64,000 nucleotides of DNA, taken from Streptomyces sp. HmicA12 (GTDB taxonomy: Bacteria > Actinomycetota > Actinomycetes > Streptomycetales > Streptomycetaceae). Shown here piece by piece: positions 1 through 8,387 of the stretch. A program made the translations under genes and the position numbers. The stretch lies in the NCBI RefSeq assembly GCF_000373565.1, contig NZ_KB891820.1:186001-250000 (forward strand), read 5' to 3'. Numbering within the stretch: position 1 is the first letter of the stretch; every line of letters begins with the position of its first letter. The notes under the pieces were generated by a model that saw only the letters and a program-made list of their open reading frames with translations, was not told the DNA's origin and did no database searches.

Positions 1-26
1 TGAGTACGCGCACCGGTGATGACGCC

Positions 27-1031
27 ATGGAGCATGGCAGGGGTGCTGTCGTGTGCTCGGTGCGGGGGCTTCGCAAGACGTACCCCGCCTCGCGCGGGCG
101 GCGCGGAGCGCCCGGGACGCCGGAAGTGCGGGCCACCGACGATGTGCGGCTCGACATCCGGCGCGGGGAGATCTTCGGGCTGCTCGGGCCGAACGGGGCG
201 GGCAAGTCCACCCTCGTACGGCAGCTGACCGGGCTGATGCGCCCCGACGCCGGCAGCGTGGAGATCCTCGGGCACGACATCGTGCGGTACCCGGAGCGGG
301 CCTCGCGGATCCTCGCCTATCTCGGGCAGGAGTCGACCGCCCTCGACGAGCTCACCGTCTCCCTCGCCGCCGAGACCACCGGGCGGCTGCGCGGGCTCAG
401 CCTCAAGGCCGCGCGGGACGCGCGGGACGACGTACTCGACGAACTGGGGATCGCGGAGCTCGCCGGGCGGCCCCTCAAGAAGCTTTCGGGCGGTCAGCGG
501 CGGCTCGCCTGTTTCGCCGCCGCGCTGGTCGGCGAGCGGCAACTGCTCGTCCTCGACGAGCCGACCACCGGGATGGACCCCGTCGCGCGGCGGGCCGTGT
601 GGGCCGCCGTGGACCGGCGCAGGGCCGAGCGCGGGACGACCGTGCTGCTCGTCACCCACAACGTCATCGAGGCCGAGACCGTCCTCGACCGGGTTGCCGT
701 GATCGACCAGGGGCGGGTCATCGCCTGCGACACCCCGGCCGGGCTCAAGGAACGCGTCGCCGGAGAGGTCCGGGTCGAGCTGGTGTGGCGGGAGAAGGCG
801 CCGATGGAGCTGAGTGAGGTCGCCGCGCTGCGGGAGCACGCCGTGGAGTCCGGGCGGCGCTGGTCGCTCCGGCTCGCGCCCGACGAGGCCCGCCGTGCCG
901 TCGCCACCGTCACCGGCGGCCCGGCCTTCGATCATCTCGACGACTTCACGCTCGCCACACCGAGCCTGGAGGACGTGTACCTGGCACTCGGCGGGAGCCG
1001 CAGCAGCGTGAAGGGCCTGGTGAAGGCATGA
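27..1031 (+). CDS. ABC-2 type exporter, ATP-binding protein
   Basis: This is the nucleotide-binding subunit of an ABC exporter. Counting from the ATG at 27, the Walker A motif GPNGAGKST lies at residues 54-62, the signature LSGGQ at 153-157 and Walker B LLVLDEP at about 173-179, followed by a C-terminal extension typical of DrrA-like drug or natural-product exporters. The ORF stays open to the left edge of the window, and bases 1-2 (TG) could be the end of an ATG or GTG start one base outside, so nine further residues may belong to it. It overlaps the permease gene by ATGA, so the two are translationally coupled. The substrate cannot be deduced from the sequence. Confidence 0.9.
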   Translation: MEHGRGAVVCSVRGLRKTYPASRGRRGAPGTPEVRATDDVRLDIRRGEIFGLLGPNGAGKSTLVRQLTGLMRPDAGSVEILGHDIVRYPERASRILAYLGQESTALDELTVSLAAETTGRLRGLSLKAARDARDDVLDELGIAELAGRPLKKLSGGQRRLACFAAALVGERQLLVLDEPTTGMDPVARRAVWAAVDRRRAERGTTVLLVTHNVIEAETVLDRVAVIDQGRVIACDTPAGLKERVAGEVRVELVWREKAPMELSEVAALREHAVESGRRWSLRLAPDEARRAVATVTGGPAFDHLDDFTLATPSLEDVYLALGGSRSSVKGLVKA

Positions 1032-1849
1032 GTGTCGTGTCCGCCGACGCGGTGCGGGTCGTGGAGCCGCCCGCCGTCACCGCCGCCGACGAGGGGCCGC
1101 TCGCGCCGCGGGCCGGGTTCCTGCCGTCGCTCGCCGCCGTCTACCGCGCCCAGCTGTCGCGGGCCCGCGTGGCCCGCATCCCGCTGCTCTTCGTCGCGAC
1201 CTTCCAGTCCATCGGGATCATGATCCTGATGCGGGGCGTCGTCGACCGGGGCGGCAGCGAGGCGCGGGCCGTCGTCGCCGGGTCCGCCGTGCTGGTCGTG
1301 GCCTTCGTGGCGCTGAACCTGCTGGCCCAGTACTTCGGGCAGCTGCGCGCCGCCGGAGGGCTCGACCACTACGCGACGCTGCCGGTGCCGCCCGCGTCCG
1401 TGGTCCTCGGGGCGGCGGGCGCGTACGCCTCGTTCACCGTGCCGGGAACCGTGGTCACCGCGGTCGTCGGGTGCCTGATGTTCGATCTGCCGCTCACCCA
1501 CCTGTGGGTGCTCGCCGCCGTGATCCCGCTCGCCGGGGCCGCGCTCGCCGGGCTCGGGGCCGCGCTCGGGCTGCTCGCGCCGCGGCCGGAACTGGCCACG
1601 CTGCTCGGACAGTTGGGCATGTCTGCGGCGCTGCTCCTCGGCGTCCTGCCGGCGGACCGGATGCCGGAGGTCGTGCAGTACGCGCGCGATCTGCTGCCCT
1701 CGACGTACGGGGTCGAGGCCTTCGCGCGGACCTTCGGGGACCGGCCCGACTGGGCCGTCGTCCTGCTCGACCTGGGCGTCTGCGCCGCGGTCGGGGTCGC
1801 TTCGCTGGCCGTCGCCACGTGGGCGTACCGCCGGGCGGCCGTCCGGTGA
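1028..1849 (+). CDS. ABC-2 type exporter, permease
   Basis: This 273-residue protein has a soluble N-terminal stretch of about 45 residues followed by roughly six hydrophobic segments, which is the usual build of an ABC-2 permease. It begins at the ATG overlapping the stop of the preceding ATPase gene, so the two almost certainly form one exporter in the membrane. No substrate-specific feature is visible. The downstream membrane protein begins 34 bases later and may be co-transcribed. Confidence 0.85.
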   Translation: MSVVSADAVRVVEPPAVTAADEGPLAPRAGFLPSLAAVYRAQLSRARVARIPLLFVATFQSIGIMILMRGVVDRGGSEARAVVAGSAVLVVAFVALNLLAQYFGQLRAAGGLDHYATLPVPPASVVLGAAGAYASFTVPGTVVTAVVGCLMFDLPLTHLWVLAAVIPLAGAALAGLGAALGLLAPRPELATLLGQLGMSAALLLGVLPADRMPEVVQYARDLLPSTYGVEAFARTFGDRPDWAVVLLDLGVCAAVGVASLAVATWAYRRAAVR

Positions 1850-1883
1850 CGCGGCCGACAGGGACGCCTGGCACGATGGCAGG

Positions 1884-2555
1884 GTGACCGCACCGCTGAC
1901 GCCGCCTCATCAACCCCCGAACCACAACGGGCACAGTGACCCGTGGCAGGCCCCCGACCCCATGGCCGGGCATCTGCCGCCGCCGTCCACGCCGCGGGAG
2001 GACGGGCCCGGACTGCGGGCCGAGCTGCGTGAGGCCGCCGTCGTGTTCGTCGGGGTCGCCCTGTTCGGGCTGGTCCTCGGCGCCCTGTGGCTGTGGCTCG
2101 CGCCCCGGGTCCCGCTCGTGTCGGACAGTACGGCCGTCTACCTCAAGGACACCGAGGGCGAGCAGGCCATCGGTGTAGACGGAACGTTCACGCTGCTCGG
2201 GCTCGCGTTCGGTGCCGTGACCGCCGCACTCGTCTTTCTGTGGCGCAGGCGCGGAGGCATCGGGATCGTGGTGGCCCTCGCGCTCGGGGCGCTGCTCGGC
2301 GGGGTGATCGCCTGGCGGTTCGGGGTCTGGCTCGGGCCGACGCAGGACGTCGCCGCGCACGCCAAGGAAGTGGGCAAGGGCGTGGTGTTCGACGCGCCGC
2401 TGGAGCTGAAGGCCAAGGGGGCGCTGCTGGCGTGGCCGCTGGCCGCGATGGCCGTTCACCTCGGGCTGACGGGGTTGTTCGGGCCCCGGGACCCCGATCC
2501 CTATGCGCAGTACTACGCGCCGCAGGGTGCGGAGGGGACCGGGGCCGAGGGCTAG
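1884..2555 (+). CDS. Membrane protein resembling DUF2567
   Basis: The 223-residue product starts at a GTG preceded by AGG. It has a proline-rich N-terminus of about 45 residues, four predicted membrane segments and a short polar tail. The layout resembles the actinobacterial DUF2567 family, which has no known function; this assignment is from memory of the family and is moderate. It follows the ABC exporter on the same strand. Its stop codon shares the palindrome CTAG with the stop of the convergent transporter gene, so the two coding regions overlap by four bases. Confidence 0.7.
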   Translation: MTAPLTPPHQPPNHNGHSDPWQAPDPMAGHLPPPSTPREDGPGLRAELREAAVVFVGVALFGLVLGALWLWLAPRVPLVSDSTAVYLKDTEGEQAIGVDGTFTLLGLAFGAVTAALVFLWRRRGGIGIVVALALGALLGGVIAWRFGVWLGPTQDVAAHAKEVGKGVVFDAPLELKAKGALLAWPLAAMAVHLGLTGLFGPRDPDPYAQYYAPQGAEGTGAEG

Positions 2556-4063
2556 TCGCCGCGGGGGCGGGTGTCCGCTGCCGGGTGACACCTGGTCGGT
2601 GGTTGAGCGCCCAGTTCCCCGCGCCCCTGACGGGGCGCTCCGTCCTCCGCGAGGTAATCGCCCGTCCCCTCCGGGTCCACCAAGCGGCTCAGACGGTTCG
2701 GGACGTCGAAGCCGATCAGGACGATGACCACCAGCGTCAGCCCGAACGTCAGGATCGACAGGGACTGGCCCAGAGACATCCCGGAGGCCAGCTTCGCGCC
2801 GAGGACCGGGGCCACCGCGCCGCCCAGCGCGCCCACGTTGTACGTGAAGCCCAGGGACGCGGCGCGCGTCTCCGTCGGGAAGTGGCCCGCGATGAACTTC
2901 GGCAGCAGCCCCGAGATGCCCTGCATGCACGCGAGCATGCAGAACAGGAGCACGCCGAGGCCCAGCGGGCTGTCGCGGACCGCGAACACGGGGAAGACGA
3001 AGGCGATGCCGATCAGCAGCGTCACCGCGTAGGCGCGGCGCGTGCCGAAGCGGTCGCCGACGAAGCCCGCCACGACGCAGCCGAACGCCGTGCCGAAGCC
3101 CGCCCAGAAGAGGGCGTCGGTGACCTGCGAGGGGGAGTAGCCCAGCTCCGTCTTCAGGTAGGTCGGCAGCAGCGCCTGCACCGGCCAGCTGTAGAGGAAG
3201 GCGCAGAACACGGTCAGGATCAGGGAGACGTACAGCAGCCAGCGCTTTCGGCCGCCCAACTGGACCGCGAAGGCCAGCAGGCAGGCCGCGGCGACCACCG
3301 AGAGCACCGGGACCGCGCCGTCGCCCAGCGGAGTGAACACCGCGAACAGGGCGGCCGTCGCCACGACCACCAGCACCGTGTTGACCATGGCCAGGCGGCG
3401 CGTGGCGAACAGCGGGCGGAACGGGTTGGGGCGCTCGCCCGCACCGGCCCGGGCCACCCGCTCCTGCCACTCCTCCGCCTCCGGCAGCGCCCGCCGCACC
3501 CACAGGGCGATCGCCACGGGGAACAGGCCGATGTAGAACAGCCAGCGCCAGCCGTGGCCGGGGACGACGTGCTCGTAGACCTCGGCGGCCAGGACCCCGC
3601 CGAGCGAGAAGCCGGAGATCAGGAAGCCGGACGCGCGGTTGCGCAGCTGCGCGGGCCAGCTCTCCAGGACGTACGTCGCGCTCGCGCTGTACTCACCGGC
3701 CATGCCCATGCCGATCAGCAGGCGGGCGGTGAACAGGCTCGTGTAGTCCCACGCGAAGCCGCACGCGAAGGTGCCGAGGGAGTACAGGACGATCGACGCC
3801 ACCATCGCGGCCTTGCGGCCGAACCGGTCGCCGAGCGCGCCGAGCACGGCGCCGCCCAGCCAGCGCGTGATGAACGCGCCCGAGACGAGACTCGCCTGCT
3901 CCACGGTCGACAGGCCGAAGTCGTCGCCGATCTCGGTCAGCACCAGGGTGATCAGGACGAAGTCGAAGCCGTCGAGGAAGTAGCCGATCCACGCGGCGAA
4001 GAAGGCCTTCCACCTGGTGGGCCCTATCGCCCGGTACCAGGGGGCGTGCGCGGACGTCGTCAC
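2552..4063 (-). CDS. nanT: MFS transporter, NanT-like (sialic acid/organic acid:H+ symporter)
   Basis: This 503-residue membrane protein is a major facilitator. The N-terminal stretch WKAFFAAWIGYFLDGFDFVL, the motif GMGMAGEYSASATYVLESWP, the mid-protein FLYSWPVQALLPTYLKT and the late FTYNVGALGGAVAPVLGA all recall the E. coli sialic acid symporter NanT, including its extra membrane segments in the central loop. The GTG start overlaps the aldolase stop by four bases, giving an aldolase-transporter operon under the divergent GntR gene. The last 25 or so residues are translated from a genomic repeat (about 2601-2630) and are probably not functional. Sialic acid is the best guess; a related sugar acid is possible. 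Confidence 0.72.
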   Translation of the reverse strand: MTTSAHAPWYRAIGPTRWKAFFAAWIGYFLDGFDFVLITLVLTEIGDDFGLSTVEQASLVSGAFITRWLGGAVLGALGDRFGRKAAMVASIVLYSLGTFACGFAWDYTSLFTARLLIGMGMAGEYSASATYVLESWPAQLRNRASGFLISGFSLGGVLAAEVYEHVVPGHGWRWLFYIGLFPVAIALWVRRALPEAEEWQERVARAGAGERPNPFRPLFATRRLAMVNTVLVVVATAALFAVFTPLGDGAVPVLSVVAAACLLAFAVQLGGRKRWLLYVSLILTVFCAFLYSWPVQALLPTYLKTELGYSPSQVTDALFWAGFGTAFGCVVAGFVGDRFGTRRAYAVTLLIGIAFVFPVFAVRDSPLGLGVLLFCMLACMQGISGLLPKFIAGHFPTETRAASLGFTYNVGALGGAVAPVLGAKLASGMSLGQSLSILTFGLTLVVIVLIGFDVPNRLSRLVDPEGTGDYLAEDGAPRQGRGELGAQPPTRCHPAADTRPRGD

Positions 4064-5001
4064 AGCAGGCCCGCCTCGGTCAGGAGGCCGCGCACGTACG
4101 CGAACTCGGCCTCGCCGAGCGGGATCTGGGGCGCCGCGGTCGCCGGGCAGTCGATGATGCCCTGGAGGTGGACGGCGGCCTTGAACGCGCCGAGCGCGGA
4201 GGAGGAGCCGCCCATCCGGGCCGGGTCTCCCGCGTCCACGATCGCGAACAGGGCGGCGAGCCGGTCCTGTTCGGCCCGCGCCGTCTCCCAGTCGCCGGCC
4301 CGCGCGGCCTCGTAGAGACGTACGTAGCCGTGGGCGTCGACGTTGCCGAGTCCGGGCACCACGCCGTCGACGCCCGCCAGCAGGGCGCCGTCCACCGTGA
4401 GTTCGGAGCCGGTGAGGACGGAGAAGGCGGGTGTGCCGGCGCGCAGCGGGGCCAGCAGGCGGCGCAGGGAGCCCTCGTCGCCGCTGGAGTCCTTGAGCCC
4501 GGCGAGCGTGCCGTCGGCGGCCAGGGCCAGGATCGTGTCCCGGGCCAGCTTGCTGTGCACGGCGACCGGGATGTCGTACGCGAACAGGGGGAGGTCCGCG
4601 CCCGCGCGCAGCCGGCGGAAGTGGTCCGCGATCTCCGCCGGGTGGGTCCGCGTGTAGAACGGCGCCGTCGCCACGAGCGCGTCCGCGCCCGCCTTCACCG
4701 CGTCCCGCGCCCGCTCCAGGGCCCGGGGTGTGGTCGTCTCGATGACGCCCGCGAGCACCGGGACCCGGCCCGCGGCGGCCTCCACCGCGGCCTCCAGGGC
4801 CGTGCGGCGCTGAGCGTCCGTGAGGTAGGCCGTCTCGCCGCTGGAGCCCAGCAGGAACAGGCCGTGCACGCCGGCGTCGACGAGGTGCGTGGCGAGGCGG
4901 CGCACCGAGACCGTGTCCACCTCGCCCTCCGACGTCAGCGGCGTGACCAGCGGCGGGACGACGCCGCGGAGCGGGGCGGTGAGCGGGGTGCGGAGAGGCA
5001 T
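4060..5001 (-). CDS. DapA/NanA-family aldolase (dihydrodipicolinate synthase superfamily)
   Basis: The 313-residue product is a class I aldolase of the DHDPS/N-acetylneuraminate lyase family. The substrate-carboxylate motif is seen as GSSGET near residue 49, the conserved tyrosine in the segment LFAYDIPV, and the Schiff-base lysine in GLKDSSGD. The ATG at 5001 fits the usual family start better than the longer ORF. It is the first gene of an operon with the NanT-like transporter, which makes N-acetylneuraminate lyase or a 2-keto-3-deoxy sugar acid aldolase more likely than lysine biosynthesis. The specific substrate is inferred from context only. Confidence 0.78.
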   Translation of the reverse strand: MPLRTPLTAPLRGVVPPLVTPLTSEGEVDTVSVRRLATHLVDAGVHGLFLLGSSGETAYLTDAQRRTALEAAVEAAAGRVPVLAGVIETTTPRALERARDAVKAGADALVATAPFYTRTHPAEIADHFRRLRAGADLPLFAYDIPVAVHSKLARDTILALAADGTLAGLKDSSGDEGSLRRLLAPLRAGTPAFSVLTGSELTVDGALLAGVDGVVPGLGNVDAHGYVRLYEAARAGDWETARAEQDRLAALFAIVDAGDPARMGGSSSALGAFKAAVHLQGIIDCPATAAPQIPLGEAEFAYVRGLLTEAGLL

Positions 5002-5061
5002 GGCGGTGGTCTCCCGGGTCGGTGGTGCGGGTCGGCGGCGCACAGGGATCATGCGCGAGGC

Positions 5062-5090
5062 GGACGTAGGACGTAGGATGTCCCATGTCC
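5062..5090. promoter_or_regulatory. Candidate GntR operator between aldolase operon and its regulator
   Basis: The divergent promoter region carries the repeats GGACGTAGGACGTAGGATG followed by TCCCATGTCC. The inverted repeat GGAC-N7-GTCC lies at 5069-5083, and GGACAT/TACGTCC-like units recur several times on the other strand. Clustered short repeats in a divergent GntR gene/operon space are a usual autoregulatory arrangement. Binding is inferred, not shown. Confidence 0.45.
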
Positions 5091-5147
5091 AAGGGCGACA
5101 GTGCGCCACCGATGACAGCGATGTCAAGGGTTGAAGGGGAGGATGCG

Positions 5148-5843
5148 ATGCGGTCTCCGGTCGCGCAGGACGCGCAGCGGCGGATCAAGGAACTCATCGT
5201 CGAGCACGGACTCGGGCCCGGCGATCCGCTGCCCACCGAGGCCGAGCTGATGGAGCGGTTCGGGGTCAGCCGGAACTCGCTGCGGGAGGCGCTGAAGTCG
5301 CTCCAGGCGCAGCGCATCGTGGAGATCCGGCACGGCTTCGGCACGTATGTCGGGTCGATGTCCCTGGAACCGCTGATCGACGGGCTCGCCTTCCGCACCG
5401 TCGTCGGGCACCGCAGGGGAGAGGACAGTCTGCTCGAACTCCTGCTGCTGCGCGAGGCGTTGGAGGCGGGGCTGATGAGCAGCCTCGTCGGGAAGCTCGG
5501 CGCGGACGAACTCGCCGAGCTCGACGGGCTCGTACGGCGGATGCACGAGGAGGTCGCGGCGGACGGGGCGATCGCCGCGGCCACCGACCGGGCGTTCCAC
5601 CTCGCGCTGTACGGGCCGCTGGCCAACCGGCTGCTCAGCGAGCTGCTCGACGCGTTCTGGAGCGCCTTCCACCAGTCGCGGGCGCAGGACGTCGGCCGGT
5701 CCCCCGAGGACGCGGACGGCGTCGAACTGGCCCGGATGCACGGGCGGATCGTGGCCGCCGTGCGGGCCGGGGACGCCGAGGCCGCGGAGGCCGCCGTGCA
5801 TCAGCACTTCGACGACATCCGCGGCCGGCTGAGCAGGCGCTGA
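5148..5843 (+). CDS. GntR-family regulator, FadR (FCD) subfamily
   Basis: From the ATG at 5148 the protein has 231 residues: a winged helix-turn-helix at about residues 5-75 containing LPTEAELMERFGVSRNSLRE, then an all-helical FCD ligand-binding domain with the usual conserved acidic and histidine residues. In-frame ATGs exist upstream at 5085, 5112 and 5121, but 5148 has a clear GGGGAGG ribosome site eight bases before it. The divergent position next to the NanA/NanT-like operon suggests it represses those genes and is released by the substrate or an intermediate. Confidence 0.85.
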   Translation: MRSPVAQDAQRRIKELIVEHGLGPGDPLPTEAELMERFGVSRNSLREALKSLQAQRIVEIRHGFGTYVGSMSLEPLIDGLAFRTVVGHRRGEDSLLELLLLREALEAGLMSSLVGKLGADELAELDGLVRRMHEEVAADGAIAAATDRAFHLALYGPLANRLLSELLDAFWSAFHQSRAQDVGRSPEDADGVELARMHGRIVAAVRAGDAEAAEAAVHQHFDDIRGRLSRR

Positions 5844-5861
5844 CCGTCAGATCCTGTCCGT

Positions 5862-5936
5862 TCAGGCGGGCCGGTGCCCGTGGTTGGCCTTGCCCTTCTT
5901 GATCCGCCACTTGCGCTTGCGCGTCTTCTTCGACAT
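5862..5936 (-). CDS. Ribosomal protein bL37-like mini-protein (24 residues)
   Basis: A short ORF encodes MSKKTRKRKWRIKKG followed by KANHGHRPA and a stop. It is strongly basic, and its ending resembles, from memory, the C-terminus of mycobacterial bL37, a 24-residue 50S protein found in Mycobacterium smegmatis ribosome structures. The length is identical. It sits in a 134-base gap between convergent-side genes and is preceded by AAGGA with short spacing. The match of length, charge and the KANHG-RP motif makes a ribosomal role likely. A chance ORF in this GC-rich sequence is possible but would rarely show such a composition. Confidence 0.72.
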   Translation of the reverse strand: MSKKTRKRKWRIKKGKANHGHRPA

Positions 5937-5977
5937 GTCCTTGGTGCTTAGTCGAAGCGGGGCGGGCCGTCGAGGGG

Positions 5978-6478
5978 TCAGGCGCGGCCGATCGGAGCGA
6001 GGACCGCGTCCGTGAGCGCCGCCAAGTCCTGTGCGGACAGCTCGACTTCGAGGCCGCGACGGCCCGCCGAGACGCAGATGGTCGCGTGCGCCCCGGCCGA
6101 CGCGTCGATGACCGTACGCAGCTTCTTGCGCTGGCCGAGCGGGGAGATGCCGCCCCGCACGTACCCGGTGGTGCGTTCGGCGAGCGCCGGGTCGGCCATC
6201 GTGGCGCGCTTGCCGCCGGCCGCCGCGGCGAGTGCCTTCAGGTCGAGCTGGCCCGCCACCGGCACGACGGCGACCGTGAGCCGACCGTCCACGTCCGCGA
6301 CGAGCGTCTTGAAGACGCGGTCGGGGGACACGCCCATCGCCTCGGCCGCCTCCTCGCCGTAGGAGGGGTGGGACGGGTCGTGCTCGTAGGAGTGGACCGT
6401 GAAGGGGGTGCCCGCGGCCGTCAGGGCCACGGTCGCCGGTGTCCCCCCGGACTGCTGCTTCTTGGGCTTCTTCGCCAA
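5978..6478 (-). CDS. ybaK: Cys-tRNA(Pro)/Cys-tRNA(Cys) deacylase, YbaK/EbsC type
   Basis: The 166-residue protein matches the YbaK single-domain trans-editing fold: an N-terminal lysine-rich start, SYGEEAAEAMGVSPDRVFKTLVAD with its conserved lysine, VVPVAGQLDLKALA, and the glycine-rich GYVRGGISPLGQRKKL loop near the C-terminus. These enzymes hydrolyse Cys mischarged on tRNA-Pro in the cytoplasm. The start is a TTG at 6478 preceded by GAAGGA at suitable spacing. It follows the LON-domain gene by 18 bases on the same strand. Confidence 0.88.
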   Translation of the reverse strand: MAKKPKKQQSGGTPATVALTAAGTPFTVHSYEHDPSHPSYGEEAAEAMGVSPDRVFKTLVADVDGRLTVAVVPVAGQLDLKALAAAAGGKRATMADPALAERTTGYVRGGISPLGQRKKLRTVIDASAGAHATICVSAGRRGLEVELSAQDLAALTDAVLAPIGRA

Positions 6479-6496
6479 CGTGCCGTGTCCTTCAGC

Positions 6497-7330
6497 TCAG
6501 TTGAGGCTGGTCGCCTGTCTGGTGAGGTCCGTCGCGGGCAGCGACGGAAGATGCCGGATGATCGCCGTCTCGGCGCGCAGCAGCTTCAGCTCCTCGCGCA
6601 GCCGGGACGCCACGTCGGGGAACTCCAGCAGACGCTGCTTCGTCGGTACGTCGAGCACGGCGGCCGCGGCCACCAGGTACGAGACGACCGACGGGTCGTC
6701 CGGCAGCTCCGCGCCCGTCGTCAGGGACCGCTCGCGGGCGCCCGCGAGCCGCTTCTGGTACGAGCGGAACGCGCGCAGCACCCCTTCGGCCAGGGCCCCC
6801 GCCTCGGCCGACCCGTCACCCTCCTCGGCCCCTGCGTCCTCGGCCTCCTCCGGGTCCTCGGGCAGCACCTCCACCTCGGCGGTGAGGTACGCGCCCGAGG
6901 CGTCCACCGAGTGCAGCCGCACGCGCTGGGTCCCGGTGGCGAGGACCTCGAAGCTGCCGTCGGGGCGCTCCCGGATCGTCGCGGCGTCGGCGATGCAGCC
7001 GACCGCGTGGAAGGAGGCGATCGGGTCGTCGCCGAACCCGGCGGCCGGGCCGGCGCCCGCCTCCTTCGTCGTGACGTCGTCGGGCATGCCGGCGGCGCTC
7101 GGCGCGACCTCGTGGCCGTCGCGGATCGCCACGACGACGAAGTTCCGCGGCTCGTCGGAGACGGCCGGGTCGGCGTCCGGGTCCATCGGATCGGAGGGGG
7201 AATCCTTCAACAGATCGCGCATCATGGCGCGATAGCGCTCCTCGAAGATGTTCAGCGGGAGGACGAGTCCCGGGAACAGCACCGAGTTGAGCGGGAAGAG
7301 CGGAAGCCGGACGGTGGTCACGACGCTCAA
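6497..7330 (-). CDS. LON peptidase substrate-binding domain protein
   Basis: The 277-residue protein begins with RLPLFPLNSVLFPGLVLPL and IFEERYRAMM, the hallmark of the LON N-terminal (PUA-like) domain, and it has no AAA+ or serine-lysine protease region. Stand-alone versions are widespread in actinobacteria and their role is not settled. Translation probably starts at the TTG (7330), whose TTGA overlaps the stop of the upstream gene, with a GTG three codons in as the alternative. A glutamate/aspartate-rich linker is visible at about residues 155-175. Confidence 0.82.
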   Translation of the reverse strand: MSVVTTVRLPLFPLNSVLFPGLVLPLNIFEERYRAMMRDLLKDSPSDPMDPDADPAVSDEPRNFVVVAIRDGHEVAPSAAGMPDDVTTKEAGAGPAAGFGDDPIASFHAVGCIADAATIRERPDGSFEVLATGTQRVRLHSVDASGAYLTAEVEVLPEDPEEAEDAGAEEGDGSAEAGALAEGVLRAFRSYQKRLAGARERSLTTGAELPDDPSVVSYLVAAAAVLDVPTKQRLLEFPDVASRLREELKLLRAETAIIRHLPSLPATDLTRQATSLN

Positions 7331-8337
7331 GCGTAATGGTCGCCGGAGGTAGCCGGTCCGCCGAGCAGCGGGAGCGCCGCCGCGACCTCAAGCCGGACGC
7401 CGTCGCGCAGGTGCAGGAACTCGCCCAGCGGGTCGTCCGCGATCCGGTCCCAGGGGAACGACGTCGCGTACGGGCCGATGCGCCGCAGCTGCTCCAGGGC
7501 GTCCGGCCAGCGCTCCAGGTGGATCAGGACGCAGGCCAGCAGATTGCGCACCTCCGCGGGCCAGGGGTCCGCGGTGTCGTACGTGGCCGAGAGCTCGACG
7601 GCGAGGTCGGCCGCCGCGTCCAGGCGGCTGCGCGGGACGCCCTGCGGGGACTGCGCCGTGAGGTACGCGAAGGCCGCGCGGACCGGCAGCGCCTTGAGCA
7701 GCGAGCCGGGCAGCGCGTCCTGCGCCGCGCGCTCGGCGAAGTCGAAGCACTCGGCGTGCGAGCCGTACCAGGCGGCCGACAGGTACTGCAGGGCCGAGAC
7801 GTGGCAGCCGTAGTGGTGCGGGGAGCGGCGCACCGCCTGCGCCCACAGCTCCTCGAAGGCAGTGTGCGGGGCGTTCGTGCCGCGGGCGTGGTCCAGGGCG
7901 ACGCGCCAGGGGACCGGGTCGCGGGGATCGGCCTCGGCCGCGGCCAGGATCAGCGGGGAGACCTCGCGCAGGAGCTCGGCGCGGGCCGGGGACGCGAACG
8001 CGCGGGCGACCGCCACCTCCGCCTTGACCAGGAGCAGGTCCGGGTCGTGCGGGGCGGCCTGCTGCCAGGCCCTGAACCACTCGGGGCGGGCGGCGGCGAA
8101 CGCGGCGAGGCGCTGGACGTAGCGGTCGCGGTTCTCCCACTCCGCCGCCTCGCGGGTGTGGGCCAGGACCTTCGCGGCCGGGCCGTGATCCGCGTGGCCC
8201 GCGGCGACCAGGGCGGGGGCGAGGCGTTCGTCCGGGGCGTCGAGGAGGACCTCGTCGTCCGGGGGCAGGCCCTCGGCGAGCGCGGGGGTGTGGCGGATCA
8301 TGCGGGCGGTGCGGATGAGAGCGCGGAGCAGTGGCAT
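7327..8337 (-). CDS. Conserved hypothetical protein, helical repeat (TPR-like)
   Basis: The 336-residue product is rich in alanine, leucine and tryptophan and consists of repeated amphipathic helices (for example FRAWQQAAPHDPDLLLVKAEVAVARAF read in sections), which suggests a TPR-like solenoid. I do not recognise a named family. The ATG at 8337 has the strong ribosome site AAAGGAGG nine bases upstream. It overlaps the LON-domain gene by four bases, so they are co-translated. No signal peptide or membrane segment is seen. Confidence 0.72.
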   Translation of the reverse strand: MPLLRALIRTARMIRHTPALAEGLPPDDEVLLDAPDERLAPALVAAGHADHGPAAKVLAHTREAAEWENRDRYVQRLAAFAAARPEWFRAWQQAAPHDPDLLLVKAEVAVARAFASPARAELLREVSPLILAAAEADPRDPVPWRVALDHARGTNAPHTAFEELWAQAVRRSPHHYGCHVSALQYLSAAWYGSHAECFDFAERAAQDALPGSLLKALPVRAAFAYLTAQSPQGVPRSRLDAAADLAVELSATYDTADPWPAEVRNLLACVLIHLERWPDALEQLRRIGPYATSFPWDRIADDPLGEFLHLRDGVRLEVAAALPLLGGPATSGDHYA

Positions 8338-8387
8338 GGGCCGCGCCCTCCTTTTCTGCTGGTCCGGTGGGATGACGGGCTGTGGGG

